DNA from: an uncultured Cytophagales bacterium | GTDB lineage: Bacteria; Bacteroidota; Bacteroidia; Cytophagales; Cyclobacteriaceae | Direction of reading: 5' to 3' | DNA length: 64,000 bases | Assembly (NCBI GenBank): GCA_913057175.1 | Contig: CAJXNP010000013.1 | Location: 62,001 to 126,000, forward strand | Shown: one piece after another, positions 43,860-53,594 of the stretch | Layout: every line of letters starts with the position of its first letter | Numbering within the stretch: position 1 is the stretch's first letter | Program-made: the position numbers and the translations under genes | Notes under the pieces: generated by a model | Seen by the model: only the letters and a program-made list of their open reading frames with translations | Database searches by the model: none | Told to the model about the DNA's origin: nothing

Positions 43860-45278
43860 ATGAAAGTAAATTTTATTGCAATACTTTTACTTGGTATTGT
43901 TATTCCGCACTTTTTGAATGCACAGATTGTTTATGAGGAAGCATCTTATGATAAATTTTTTATCGGGTCATATGGTAGGATAGGTGTTGATTGGAATTAT
44001 GAAAATAAAGGGTCTGTAGGCCGGCGCCTCAATTTAAACAACATGGGGAGCATTGGCGGCCGGATGGAGGAGCAGGACTATCTTGAATTGGCCACCGGAA
44101 TCAACTTCACCCCGAAGGTGAAATCTGATAGCATGAATGTGAGGGTTCAAACGAGGTTTTCTTTTTATTCAAGAAGCCTGAATTTGTTTGGCAACAGCAG
44201 TTCAACGGATTTGGGAGGGTTGACCTTTGCCATTCCGGAGCTATACATCGAAGCAAGAGGTGTAGGTAAAAAAGATCTGTTCAATGTTTGGGTGGGGTCC
44301 AGGCTATACCGTGGTCCTGATGTACACATTGCAGATTGTTTTTATTTTAATGACCATTCCGGGCAGGGTGCCGGTGTTGAATATAAAAATACGCGTCTTG
44401 CAGCGATAATGGTGTTTAACCTGGATACTACTGCGACCGTCCCGCCTTATTTTTACCTGAATATTAAAACGGGCACTCCTTCATTGGGACTAAGGCAAAG
44501 AAGTGTCCTCATTTTGGAGCAAGATCAAAAACTCAGTCCTAATCAAAAGCTCACTTATTTGCTTGAATACCACCGAATGGGTGATGCCAGTGAAGAGGAT
44601 ACAGTTACTATCTTAAATTATCCTTCTGACCACGGTTTTGTATTTGGATTGCGGCATCATATAGACCTGCCCAGGTTTATAGAGGGATCTTTCAATGACC
44701 TTGCTATAAGATATGGTAACGGCATTGCAAATGGCGGTGATGGAGGTGTAACCCGGACTTATCTCACCTTTGGGGCGCCAAATCTGGATACGCATGATTT
44801 CAGGGATGCGTATAGCTGGGCATTGGTTAATCAGTTTGTAATGAACCTGTCGAATAAATTTTCATTGCACGGATATCTGATTTATAATAAAAGTAAAGGA
44901 GCGGCAGAATCTGATGATATGGCTGAAACTTACTTTGGAAAAGAAGTTTTCAATAGAAAGGAGGATTTTACAGTAGGAACCAGAGGTGTGACCTATTTTT
45001 CTGATACATTCCATTTGTTGACAGAATTACATTATTCGCAAAGGAAAGATGGCACCCAGCCCTGGTACAGGATGACAAAAATTAGCCTGGCACCTACCTT
45101 ATCCGTTCTTGGGGAAAGAAATATTTGGGCAAGGCCTCATTTGAGATTTGTGTTTTCTCTTGCCAGGTATAATCAATATGCCAGTGATCAGCTTTATTCT
45201 CCTTACCTTGAATATGTCGGTAACGAAAGGTGGGGCTACTATTTAGGAATAAAAGGGGAGTATTGGATATGGCGTTAG
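43860..45278 (+). CDS. LamB/ScrY-like outer-membrane porin
   Basis: A 472-residue protein from the ATG at 43860, with a signal peptide ending FLNAQ. The mature part has GSYGRIGVDWNY near the start and WARPHLRFVFSLARYNQYA near the C-terminus, which resemble maltoporin-type barrels; it ends in a beta strand with terminal WRI/WR-like aromatic residues. It is divergent from nirB across the TACGTA region, so it may be a further anion or solute channel of the nitrogen regulon rather than a sugar porin. Confidence 0.7.
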   Translation: MKVNFIAILLLGIVIPHFLNAQIVYEEASYDKFFIGSYGRIGVDWNYENKGSVGRRLNLNNMGSIGGRMEEQDYLELATGINFTPKVKSDSMNVRVQTRFSFYSRSLNLFGNSSSTDLGGLTFAIPELYIEARGVGKKDLFNVWVGSRLYRGPDVHIADCFYFNDHSGQGAGVEYKNTRLAAIMVFNLDTTATVPPYFYLNIKTGTPSLGLRQRSVLILEQDQKLSPNQKLTYLLEYHRMGDASEEDTVTILNYPSDHGFVFGLRHHIDLPRFIEGSFNDLAIRYGNGIANGGDGGVTRTYLTFGAPNLDTHDFRDAYSWALVNQFVMNLSNKFSLHGYLIYNKSKGAAESDDMAETYFGKEVFNRKEDFTVGTRGVTYFSDTFHLLTELHYSQRKDGTQPWYRMTKISLAPTLSVLGERNIWARPHLRFVFSLARYNQYASDQLYSPYLEYVGNERWGYYLGIKGEYWIWR

Positions 45279-45284
45279 GGCTAA

Positions 45285-45428
45285 TCAGGAATGTTTGTCC
45301 TGATCACTCCACAACTCACCATATTTCTTTTTAAGCTCATGCACTATTTCATCGATGATATATTCTCTTTCAATGCGATGTTTTTGTGATAAGTATTCAA
45401 TTATCTTTTGAAGATCGGAATATGTCAT
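45285..45428 (-). CDS. possible 47-residue protein downstream of the SDR gene
   Basis: The reading frame from ATG 45428 encodes 47 residues (TYSDLQKIIEYLSQKHRIER...), helical and charged, with codon use like real genes. It starts 46 bases after the SDR stop on the same strand. The longer 117-residue ORF-track entry that contains it is mostly a shadow of the SDR gene. No family is recognised. Confidence 0.4.
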   Translation of the reverse strand: MTYSDLQKIIEYLSQKHRIEREYIIDEIVHELKKKYGELWSDQDKHS

Positions 45429-45474
45429 GTTCTTATTTATTCTAGAATAAACTTTAATTTTCAAATTGTAGCGA

Positions 45475-46509
45475 TCAAAGAATTTGTGATAATTTGTATT
45501 CCATGAAACTTTCATCAATTTTTTTCCAGACATCATCGGAATACTCCCATAGTTTAGCCCCTTCCTTTTCATCATAAACTTTTGGGTCCATCTTTTTATG
45601 ATTAAACATGTGCATGTACTCGTTGGTCTTTCCCTCAAATTCAGATGAACTTGCCATGTACGTAACAGGTGTAGCGGCCTTATATGCAGAAGGAAAGAAT
45701 ACTTTGAAAATAAATTTAAGGATTGACCTTAGTATAAACGGTGCATCCCTCGCAATATTCGAATTTACTGGTCCAGGACAGAGGACATTCACAGAAACAT
45801 CCATTTTACCGTTCTTATTTAATCTTTTTGAAAGTGCTGTAGCAAATGTATTCATGACGAGCTTGAAGTAGCTGTAATTATTGATGGCTTTTTGCACACC
45901 ATAATCTTTATAAATTCCAAATTCTTCGTAATCAATTCCGGAAGCGCCCTGGTGACTGTCTGAAGAAATGTAGATAATGCGAGGAATACTTTTTTGTCCG
46001 TTTTTATGATTATAAAAGTCATTGGGAATGATTCCTTCTTTGAGCATTAAATTGATGTAAATAAATTTTGAAAGATAGTTCACCATGAACATTTCTTCCA
46101 TTCCGCTTTGAGTTTTTCGTGCCTTAGGAGGGGCAATGCCAGCATTGGCCACTAAAACATCAATTTTAACTTTTCTGTTTTTTAATTCATCAATAAACTG
46201 ATGAATAGAATTGAGATCAGTCAAATCCAACCTGATCATTTCTACTTTTGATGACCCGGTGAGATCCATTACCTTATTTCCTGCTTCAGGAATTCCGCTT
46301 CTGCAGGCCATGATCACATTTGCCCCTCTTTCAGCAAATTGGGTAGCAATGCCAAATCCAAGACCGGAATTAGCACCTGTAATTAAACATGTTTTTCCTT
46401 CCAGAGTATCTTCGCTTTTTAAATGATTTTTCAGGTCTTGCTTTCTGAAAATGTCCAAAAGTCCTGTTAGTGCTGCTTCTACAGGGTTATTAAATCTACC
46501 GTGAGACAT
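45475..46509 (-). CDS. SDR family oxidoreductase, retinol-dehydrogenase-like
   Basis: A 344-residue short-chain dehydrogenase. The cofactor motif TGANSGLGFGIA is near residue 44, followed by DVLVANAGIAPP, the catalytic Ser in IIYISSDSHQ and the Tyr-x3-Lys in YSYFKLVMN. An N-terminal extension of about 38 residues and the C-terminal half resemble retinol dehydrogenase or protochlorophyllide-reductase-like SDRs. The substrate is unknown. It begins 36 bases downstream of the M48 peptidase gene, in the same operon. Confidence 0.88.
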   Translation of the reverse strand: MSHGRFNNPVEAALTGLLDIFRKQDLKNHLKSEDTLEGKTCLITGANSGLGFGIATQFAERGANVIMACRSGIPEAGNKVMDLTGSSKVEMIRLDLTDLNSIHQFIDELKNRKVKIDVLVANAGIAPPKARKTQSGMEEMFMVNYLSKFIYINLMLKEGIIPNDFYNHKNGQKSIPRIIYISSDSHQGASGIDYEEFGIYKDYGVQKAINNYSYFKLVMNTFATALSKRLNKNGKMDVSVNVLCPGPVNSNIARDAPFILRSILKFIFKVFFPSAYKAATPVTYMASSSEFEGKTNEYMHMFNHKKMDPKVYDEKEGAKLWEYSDDVWKKIDESFMEYKLSQIL

Positions 46510-46544
46510 AAAAATTAACTTTATAAATGATCCGAAATAAAAAT

Positions 46545-48014
46545 CTAATCAACATATTTTTTAGAAATAATTACTTTGACCAGGCGGTTGTTATCAAAAA
46601 TATAATCACTTTCTAGATTATTGATGATCCCCGTAAGTTCTTTGTCTTCAACTGACTGATTTCTACTTATTATTTCAGTCAAACTTTCACCTTCATGACT
46701 TGTGACTACTTTGACTTTCTTGTATTGAATGTTGTCCCAATCATCATTTAAAACCGGTTGGAAGGACAAGGTAGTTGATTTCAAGTCCTCCTTAAGGTTT
46801 TCCGGAGCAACACCGATCAAATTATATAAAAGGGAATCTTTTTTAATCCAGGCACTTTGGAAATAGGAATATCTCTCGTCTTGAAAAGATCTCAATGTTA
46901 ATAAGTGAGCTTGTAGATTGTTTATATGGATTGATTCATTGGTAAGAGTTTCGATATTTTCATTGCGAATAGCACGATGAAATTTGAGTGCAGCACTATC
47001 CGGATCGGACTCCTCTTCATTAATCCTTAAAACAATGGCGGCACTGTGGTCAGGGTCAATAGCTGCTACCATTAATGGTGAATTTCTGATCGTCCAGTTT
47101 TCAGGAAATTCCATCTTGATTTTTAGTTTTGGATGGATAAAAGCATTTTCAATCACTAATCCTTGCTCCGGATTTTGATCAACTACTAAATCATTTAAAA
47201 TAGTTACAAACAGATTATCTTCTAATTCTTTATTTATAGGAGAAATATCCAGATTTTCCTTGGTTTTTTGAATGTATTCTACTCTATCAGGTGTATAAGG
47301 ATGGTCTGTCAGGTAATTTTTCTTTTCCTTCTCCCCGGTCCTCAACTCCAGTTCCTTGCTGATACTGGCCAGGATGACTCCAAGTTTTCCCGGATCGTAT
47401 CCTGCTTTTGCAGCCAAGGACATACCAAGCTGATCGGCTTTTCTCTCATTTTTTCTGCTATATCCTGAGAGATAAATTTTACTTCCGTAGAGGATAGGTG
47501 AATTGATCAAAATACCAACATCCTGTCCGGCGATACCTCCGATAATGCTTCCCGGAATCTGGAGAATTCCTGGCAGAATGCTTTTTCGCATTTGTTTGAT
47601 GGTATGTCTTTCCTGACTATGAATGATTTCATGGGCCATCACACAGGCCAACTCGTCTTCCGAATTTAATAAAAGTAAAAGTCCCCTGGTGATATAAACA
47701 TATCCTCCGGGAAGGGCAAAGGCGTTGGGCTCGCTACTATCCAAAATTCGGAAATGATAGTCAAAAAGCTTTTGTTCAAGATGTTTGATCAGTCTTTGCC
47801 CAATTAATTTAACATAGTCGGATTTGGCCGAATCATCATAAACTCCAATCGACTGCTCAATTTTGAAAGAGTACTCATATCCAATCTTACTGTCAAGGTC
47901 GTGATTTTGAGATTTTGTCTTTGGAACAATAAGAAAGATCAGAGAAAAAAATGTTAAAATCTTTAATATTCCTTGCATGCTGAAATTTAGTATTTTTTTA
48001 ACAACTAATATCAT
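46545..48014 (-). CDS. exported M48 family zinc metallopeptidase
   Basis: A 489-residue protein with the zinc motif HEIIH (in CVMAHEIIHSQERH) and the downstream Glu-containing segment ENERKADQLGMSLAAKAGYDP, like BepA/YfgC-type periplasmic peptidases involved in outer-membrane protein quality control. A signal peptide ends near PKTKSQ; the start could be the ATG at 47978, which gives a more usual signal length. The C-terminal 200 residues are an extra domain with a LysM-like end (HEGESLTEIISRNQS). It leads the operon with the SDR gene. Confidence 0.9.
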   Translation of the reverse strand: MILVVKKILNFSMQGILKILTFFSLIFLIVPKTKSQNHDLDSKIGYEYSFKIEQSIGVYDDSAKSDYVKLIGQRLIKHLEQKLFDYHFRILDSSEPNAFALPGGYVYITRGLLLLLNSEDELACVMAHEIIHSQERHTIKQMRKSILPGILQIPGSIIGGIAGQDVGILINSPILYGSKIYLSGYSRKNERKADQLGMSLAAKAGYDPGKLGVILASISKELELRTGEKEKKNYLTDHPYTPDRVEYIQKTKENLDISPINKELEDNLFVTILNDLVVDQNPEQGLVIENAFIHPKLKIKMEFPENWTIRNSPLMVAAIDPDHSAAIVLRINEEESDPDSAALKFHRAIRNENIETLTNESIHINNLQAHLLTLRSFQDERYSYFQSAWIKKDSLLYNLIGVAPENLKEDLKSTTLSFQPVLNDDWDNIQYKKVKVVTSHEGESLTEIISRNQSVEDKELTGIINNLESDYIFDNNRLVKVIISKKYVD

Positions 48015-48640
48015 TACTTGAATTAATTGTAACGAAAAAGGAGAATTATTAGAATAATATCAGGGATAGGCTTTATCTATAATTATAAATGTACTTTTCA
48101 CACTTTAAATAATCAGATGAGACGTTAAAATTTATTCTGAATAGATTATTAATTTATGACTGAAATATTATATTTGTTATGCAAATCGTCCAAAAAAGGA
48201 TGGTGATTTGTCTTAACAAGCGCTTTTAGAGGTTTAAAATTTTGTATTTTATAAGACTTCAGGCAACTTAAATTGTAATATCCCTAACAAACACCCTTAT
48301 TTTTTTTGAAACTCCAAACGAGCTGAATTCTTTCGTTTTAATGAACTGTAGGTAAATAGTTTTTTACAAATTAAATTTGACATGAGGGATTGCTGTAAAA
48401 CATTTTCCGGAAGTTATTTAAAGGATCTGTGGATTGCCGTTCTATTTTCAAGAGCGTTAAACGATTGATTTATGAGGATTGTCATTCAACAGAAAATAAT
48501 AAATAGTGAAATCGAAATAGTCAAAATGACTAATAGATTTCAATATATTTTTTTAGTAAAAAGAGCAAATCCTTACTTATAGATTTCGAAAAAATTTCAT
48601 TATCAAATAAAAATGAATTTAATAACTAAAATGGAATATT
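48015..48640. other. 626-base spacer upstream of susC
   Basis: No gene of normal size is visible. Two TAnnTTTG-like boxes occur (TATATTTG 48169-48176 and TAAATTTG 48372-48379), but neither has TTTG at the expected distance. The long AT-rich leader directly before susC is usual for polysaccharide utilisation loci. No regulator gene (HTCS, SusR or sigma/anti-sigma) is next to the locus on this side. Confidence 0.4.
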
Positions 48641-51600
48641 ATGGGAAAAAAGTACAAACCACGAGATTGTCAAAATCTTCGTTTCAAAGCGACCGCTTTG
48701 AAATACTTCGCTATTCTGTTGGCGATAGTTTCTGTGCAATTCCTTGCACTGGAAACCTATGGTCAGTCGGAAAAGCATACTGTTACGGGTAAAGTTCTCG
48801 AGACAAATGGAGAGCCAATCATTGGTGCAAACGTCATTTTAAAAGGGACGACTGAAGGTACTGTGACCGATATTGAGGGAAATTATTCAATAGAGGCAGC
48901 CAGTGAAGATGTTTTGGTCGTTTCATTTATTGGATACGTTTCTGAAGAAGTTGAGGTCGGAACCAGAAGCCAGGTCAACATTACCTTGGCTGAAGATGTT
49001 ACTAAACTTTCTGAGATTGTTGTTGTCGGGTATGGATCGGTCAGAAGAGCTGATTTGACCACAGCCCAGACCTCTATTTCTTCTGACGATATTGAAAAGA
49101 CAGTAAACACAACCATTGAGCAGGCCATTCAAGGTAGATCGGCTGGTGTTTTTGTTACACAAAATACCGGGGCGCCAGGTGGTGGCATTTCAGTTAACAT
49201 CCGGGGGATTAATTCCATTGATGGTTCAAATCAACCTTTGTATGTCATTGATGGTGTCCAGATGCAGGGGTCCACTTCTGCGAATGGCGATAATCCGTTA
49301 TCATCTCTTAACCCGTCAGACATAGCCAGCATGGAGGTCCTTCAGGGACCATCGGCTACCGCCATTTATGGTTCACGCGGTACCAATGGAGTAATCATGA
49401 TCACAACCAAGCAAGGGAAATCTGGCGATGTTAAAATTTCTTATGGATTCGATTATAGCATTCAAACAACTCCGAAATCGTTGGATGTACTAACACTTCC
49501 TGAATATGCCCAAATGGAAAATGAGTACAAATCCATCGTCGGAGGTGATGTCCGTGAAGATTTCCTGGACCCTTCCATTCTTGGACCGGGTACCGATTGG
49601 CAGGATGAGCTTTTTAATACTGCTGCCATGCAGAAACATCAGCTTAGCATAAGCGGAGGTTCAGAGAAGACTACCTTTTATTTATCGGGTGAGCGAATGA
49701 ATCAGGAGGGAGTTGCTATGGGATCCGGATTTGAAAGGACTTCATTTCGTTTGAACCTTGACACTAAACCAAGAGATTGGTTCAATATTGGTGCGAATAT
49801 CAATTATGCTGAAACAGATGAGCAGTTAGGAGCAAATAACCTAAGTGGTAGCAACCTTATTGTCAATGCGATCCAACTTGCCCCGCAAATCCCGGTTCGA
49901 AATCCAGATGGAAGTTTTGGTGGTGGCAATCCTGATAACAATGCAGAACAGTTTGCCCCACCTAACCCCATTGGGTTGGCTAGTCTCTCCACCAATGAGC
50001 TGACAAGAAGAAGAATCTTAGGTAATTTATCAGCTGGCATAACTCCTCTCGATGGGTTGGAAATCTCAACCAGTTTTAATATTGATATTGGATATGCCAC
50101 TACTACCAACTATTTACCAACATATGACTGGGGATGGCAGGAAAACAACAACGCAACACTCAATAACACTGACAATTTAAATACCTATTGGGGATGGAGT
50201 CAGACCATAAGATATACCAAGCAGTTTGACAAGCATAACCTTGTTTTAATGTTTACCCACGAATCGCAAGAATCAACCTGGAAAAACTTAAGTGGATCAA
50301 GAACTGGCTTTTTAACAAATGAGGTTCTTGATTTGAATGCAGGGGATCCTGAAACCGCAGGAAATGGTGGTGGCCAGGGTGATTGGGCAATGGAATCGTA
50401 CCTGGGGCGTATCAACTATAATTATGATGACCGATATATCATCATGGCAACTTTTAGGGCTGATGGTTCTTCTAACTTTGGTCCCGGAAATAAATGGGGA
50501 TATTTCCCTTCCTTGTCAGCTGCATGGAGGGTTTCCGAAGAATCATTCTTTAATGTGCCCTTTTTTACTGATTTAAGAGTGCGATATGAGACAGGAACAA
50601 CAGGTGCACAAGGAAGCGGAGGAGCTATTTATGGTTCTTTTGCTCAAGCTGTTCCTACAGAATGGGGTTCAGGTTTCCGTCCTGGAAGATATCCGAATCC
50701 TAATTTTCAATGGGAAGAGACCCTGACCAACAATCTTGGTTTAACTGTTGGTATGTTAGATAATCGAATCCAGATCGATGCGGATATATACCTGAAAAAA
50801 ACGGATAACCTTATCTTAACGGCTGAATTACCATGGTATATGGGTACGAGAGGAGATGCTGCTCCCTCTGCGCCACTTATTAATGTTGGATCACTTGAAA
50901 ACAAAGGAATGGGTATTTCACTCAAAACTGTGAATATTAACAGTAATAACTTCAAGTGGGAATCTAACTTTAACATTTCAGCTTTCAGGACTAAAATCAC
51001 CGGATTAACCACGGGCTCTTCACATATCACCCGCGAGGCCCCTGATTGGTTCCTAAATAATTTCGCCCAACGTTCTGAGGTTGGAAGTCCTCCATGGATG
51101 TTCTATGGGTATATTGAAGAAGGTATTTTCCAAACCAGGGAAGAGGTTGAAAACAGCGCCAGACCTGTTGACAATAACGGTGAACTTCTTCCTGTGGCAG
51201 AAGATGGAATTTGGGTAGGGGATGTGAAATACAAGGATGTTAGTGGTCCTGAAGGAGTACCGGATGGTAAAATCACCGCTGATGACAGAACTTTTATTGG
51301 AAATCCATGGCCATTAACCTATGGAGGTTTTACCAATACATTCTCCTATAAAGGTTTTGAAGTTAGTATTTTATTGACCTATAGTTACGGAAACGATACA
51401 TATAACTATTTAAGGTATCAAAACGGGAATCCAAATAACATAAACTTAGGCCGCAATATGTTTGAAGAAACATTTGATTATGCCAAAGTAGAGTTAGATG
51501 AAGAAGGTGAACCTTATCTTTTAAATCCCGGAACTAACGTAAACCGGTTCTCAAGCAGTAGCCTAAATGGAAACTATGACCGTCTTACTGATAAATATTT

Positions 51601-51871
51601 GGAAGACGGATCTTATTTGCGAGTTAAAAACATAACGGTCAACTACAGGGTGCCTGCATCGATCATCGATAAACTGAAAGTGTTGAGAGGTTTAATGGTA
51701 GGTGTGAGTGCACAAAATATTTACACCTTTACAAGTTATTCCGGATACGATCCTGAAGTTGGATCTTATGTTGGACCTAATTCTGCTCAGGCTGGTGGAT
51801 TTATAGGTGTTGATTATGGTCGATACCCATTAACCCCTATGTACTCAGTAAATGTGAAGGTCGATTTTTAA
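48641..51871 (+). CDS. susC: SusC/RagA family TonB-linked outer-membrane transporter
   Basis: A 1076-residue TonB-dependent importer. The signal peptide ends near LETYGQ. A carboxypeptidase-like domain follows (VTGKVLETNGEPIIGANVILKGT), then the conserved SEIVVVGYGS TonB-box region, the plug (GAPGGGISVNIRGINSIDGSNQPLYVIDG) and a long barrel. It takes oligosaccharides across the outer membrane together with the SusD partner, encoded 5 bases downstream. No STN domain is present, so it does not signal to an ECF sigma factor. Confidence 0.96.
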   Translation: MGKKYKPRDCQNLRFKATALKYFAILLAIVSVQFLALETYGQSEKHTVTGKVLETNGEPIIGANVILKGTTEGTVTDIEGNYSIEAASEDVLVVSFIGYVSEEVEVGTRSQVNITLAEDVTKLSEIVVVGYGSVRRADLTTAQTSISSDDIEKTVNTTIEQAIQGRSAGVFVTQNTGAPGGGISVNIRGINSIDGSNQPLYVIDGVQMQGSTSANGDNPLSSLNPSDIASMEVLQGPSATAIYGSRGTNGVIMITTKQGKSGDVKISYGFDYSIQTTPKSLDVLTLPEYAQMENEYKSIVGGDVREDFLDPSILGPGTDWQDELFNTAAMQKHQLSISGGSEKTTFYLSGERMNQEGVAMGSGFERTSFRLNLDTKPRDWFNIGANINYAETDEQLGANNLSGSNLIVNAIQLAPQIPVRNPDGSFGGGNPDNNAEQFAPPNPIGLASLSTNELTRRRILGNLSAGITPLDGLEISTSFNIDIGYATTTNYLPTYDWGWQENNNATLNNTDNLNTYWGWSQTIRYTKQFDKHNLVLMFTHESQESTWKNLSGSRTGFLTNEVLDLNAGDPETAGNGGGQGDWAMESYLGRINYNYDDRYIIMATFRADGSSNFGPGNKWGYFPSLSAAWRVSEESFFNVPFFTDLRVRYETGTTGAQGSGGAIYGSFAQAVPTEWGSGFRPGRYPNPNFQWEETLTNNLGLTVGMLDNRIQIDADIYLKKTDNLILTAELPWYMGTRGDAAPSAPLINVGSLENKGMGISLKTVNINSNNFKWESNFNISAFRTKITGLTTGSSHITREAPDWFLNNFAQRSEVGSPPWMFYGYIEEGIFQTREEVENSARPVDNNGELLPVAEDGIWVGDVKYKDVSGPEGVPDGKITADDRTFIGNPWPLTYGGFTNTFSYKGFEVSILLTYSYGNDTYNYLRYQNGNPNNINLGRNMFEETFDYAKVELDEEGEPYLLNPGTNVNRFSSSSLNGNYDRLTDKYLEDGSYLRVKNITVNYRVPASIIDKLKVLRGLMVGVSAQNIYTFTSYSGYDPEVGSYVGPNSAQAGGFIGVDYGRYPLTPMYSVNVKVDF

Positions 51872-51876
51872 CATTA

Positions 51877-53562
51877 ATGAAGACAAAAATGAAAAATATA
51901 AATAATATTCTGGTATTGTTGGTGCTGTGCAGCGTGCTGGCTGGCTGTTCAGAGGATTTCCTCGATAGACCTCCAAAAGATGCGCTGGTAGATGCTAATT
52001 TCTATAAGAATGATGAGCAAGTACTTGCCGGAACGGCTCCTCTTTATTCTTCGGTATGGAAAACATATGTTGATAAAGCAAATTGGAAGTTGGGTGACAT
52101 ACGTGGTGGAACGGTTTACAGGGCTTGGGGTGACCAGGATGCGGTACAGTTTAATATCACCGACGTATCTGAACCCAATGAGCAGGCATATCAATCCTTT
52201 TATGTTACCGTTGGTCAAGCTAATTTGGTAATTAACAATATCAATACCTATGCTGGTGAAGAAGTGTCTGAGGAAATCAGGAATCATGCTATTGCAGAAG
52301 CACGATTTATGCGAGCGGTTGCTTACAGGCATTTAGTGATGAATTATGGGGCTGTGCCCATTATTGAAAATAATTTAGAGCATGTGTCAGGCCCAACATT
52401 AAGAAGGAACTTAGTCGAAGATGTCTGGGAGTTTATCAAAAGAGATTTTGAATTTGCAGCGGAAAACCTCTTGGAAGAACCTAGCCAACAAGGCAGGCTT
52501 ACAAAATGGGTTGCCGAGGGTATGCTTGCCAGAACGCACCTGACTTTGGCTGGTCTGGGAGCATCATCAGGATCCAGGGATCAGGCCCATCTTGACCTCG
52601 CTAAGGAATATGCGGAAAGGGTCATTACTATGAGTGGTAAGTCTCTGATGACAAATTATGAAGATTTATTTCTACATCCATATGACAACAATAACGAATC
52701 ACTGTTTGAACTTCAGTGGGTGTTTACTACAGCGCCCAATGGTTATGAGGCATCCAATACCATGGTATCGCAAATTACCCATAGTAATGAAATTGCTGCC
52801 AACGGAGACGGTTGGGGAGGCGACCTTAGCGCTTCCTGGTGGATGCTTGAATTATATGACGGACTAATTGTGGATGATGGGACTACTCCGGGTTTTACAC
52901 TTGACAAGCGATTGAAAACTACATTCATGTTACCGGGATTTACTTATCCGGAGTTACAAGTTGATAATGACGGTGTGAGTGAATCATATGTTTTTCCTGA
53001 TCCGGGCGCTGATTCTGACAATAGTTTTGCCAGTATCAAAAAATATGTGGTTGGTAAATTGCCAGGTGAATCTGACAGGCAAAGGTATCCCAACAACACT
53101 TATATGTTACGTTTAGCAGAAATGTACCTTACCTACGCTGAAGCACAACTTGGTAATAACGCTTCCACAACAGATGCCAAGGCATTGGAGTATTTTAATG
53201 CGGTCCATATGAGGGCAGGCCTACCCGAGTTTACGGATCCTCTGACCTGGGAGGATATTTTTGAAGAACGCATTAAGGAATTTGCAATGGAAAGTATGGC
53301 TTGGTATGATTTAGTGAGGTTGCATTATTATGATGCGCAAAAAGCATATAATATTATTAATGCTCAGGATCGTGGTTTATTCGTGGTTCATCCGAATCAA
53401 TGGCCTGATCCAACTGCATGGACTTTTGAAAAAACTTCATGGTTTGCTTTCAGGAACGCGGATGCCAATTCAGGCAACTTCCAATTGCCATTTCCAGCGT
53501 CTGAACTTAATCAAGCGGCCACTTTGGGTGAGGAACCAGTTCCTTATGAGTTTGGTGAGTAG
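51877..53562 (+). CDS. susD: SusD/RagB family glycan-binding lipoprotein
   Basis: A 561-residue surface lipoprotein with lipobox VLAGC (Cys24) and mature start SEDFLDRPPKD, typical of SusD. TPR-like helices (AEARFMRAVAYRHLVMNYGAVPII) and the C-terminal RLAEMYLTYAEAQ and EERIKEFAMESMAWYDLVR motifs are all present. It forms the lid on the SusC barrel. The ATG at 51889 (MKNINN) is an alternative start with a better signal peptide length. Confidence 0.95.
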   Translation: MKTKMKNINNILVLLVLCSVLAGCSEDFLDRPPKDALVDANFYKNDEQVLAGTAPLYSSVWKTYVDKANWKLGDIRGGTVYRAWGDQDAVQFNITDVSEPNEQAYQSFYVTVGQANLVINNINTYAGEEVSEEIRNHAIAEARFMRAVAYRHLVMNYGAVPIIENNLEHVSGPTLRRNLVEDVWEFIKRDFEFAAENLLEEPSQQGRLTKWVAEGMLARTHLTLAGLGASSGSRDQAHLDLAKEYAERVITMSGKSLMTNYEDLFLHPYDNNNESLFELQWVFTTAPNGYEASNTMVSQITHSNEIAANGDGWGGDLSASWWMLELYDGLIVDDGTTPGFTLDKRLKTTFMLPGFTYPELQVDNDGVSESYVFPDPGADSDNSFASIKKYVVGKLPGESDRQRYPNNTYMLRLAEMYLTYAEAQLGNNASTTDAKALEYFNAVHMRAGLPEFTDPLTWEDIFEERIKEFAMESMAWYDLVRLHYYDAQKAYNIINAQDRGLFVVHPNQWPDPTAWTFEKTSWFAFRNADANSGNFQLPFPASELNQAATLGEEPVPYEFGE

Positions 53563-53594
53563 TTTTAAGTAATTCTAATTTTTAGATAGATATT

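Noticed and set aside
45285-45638. 117-residue ORF on the minus strand
   Set aside because: Its first half is the SDR gene in another frame. Only the last 47 residues, after the SDR stop, could be a real small gene and are listed separately.
48383-48469. 28-codon frame in the susC upstream spacer, preceded by a TAAATTTG box
   Set aside because: Too short, without recognisable features, and the box has no matching -33 element.
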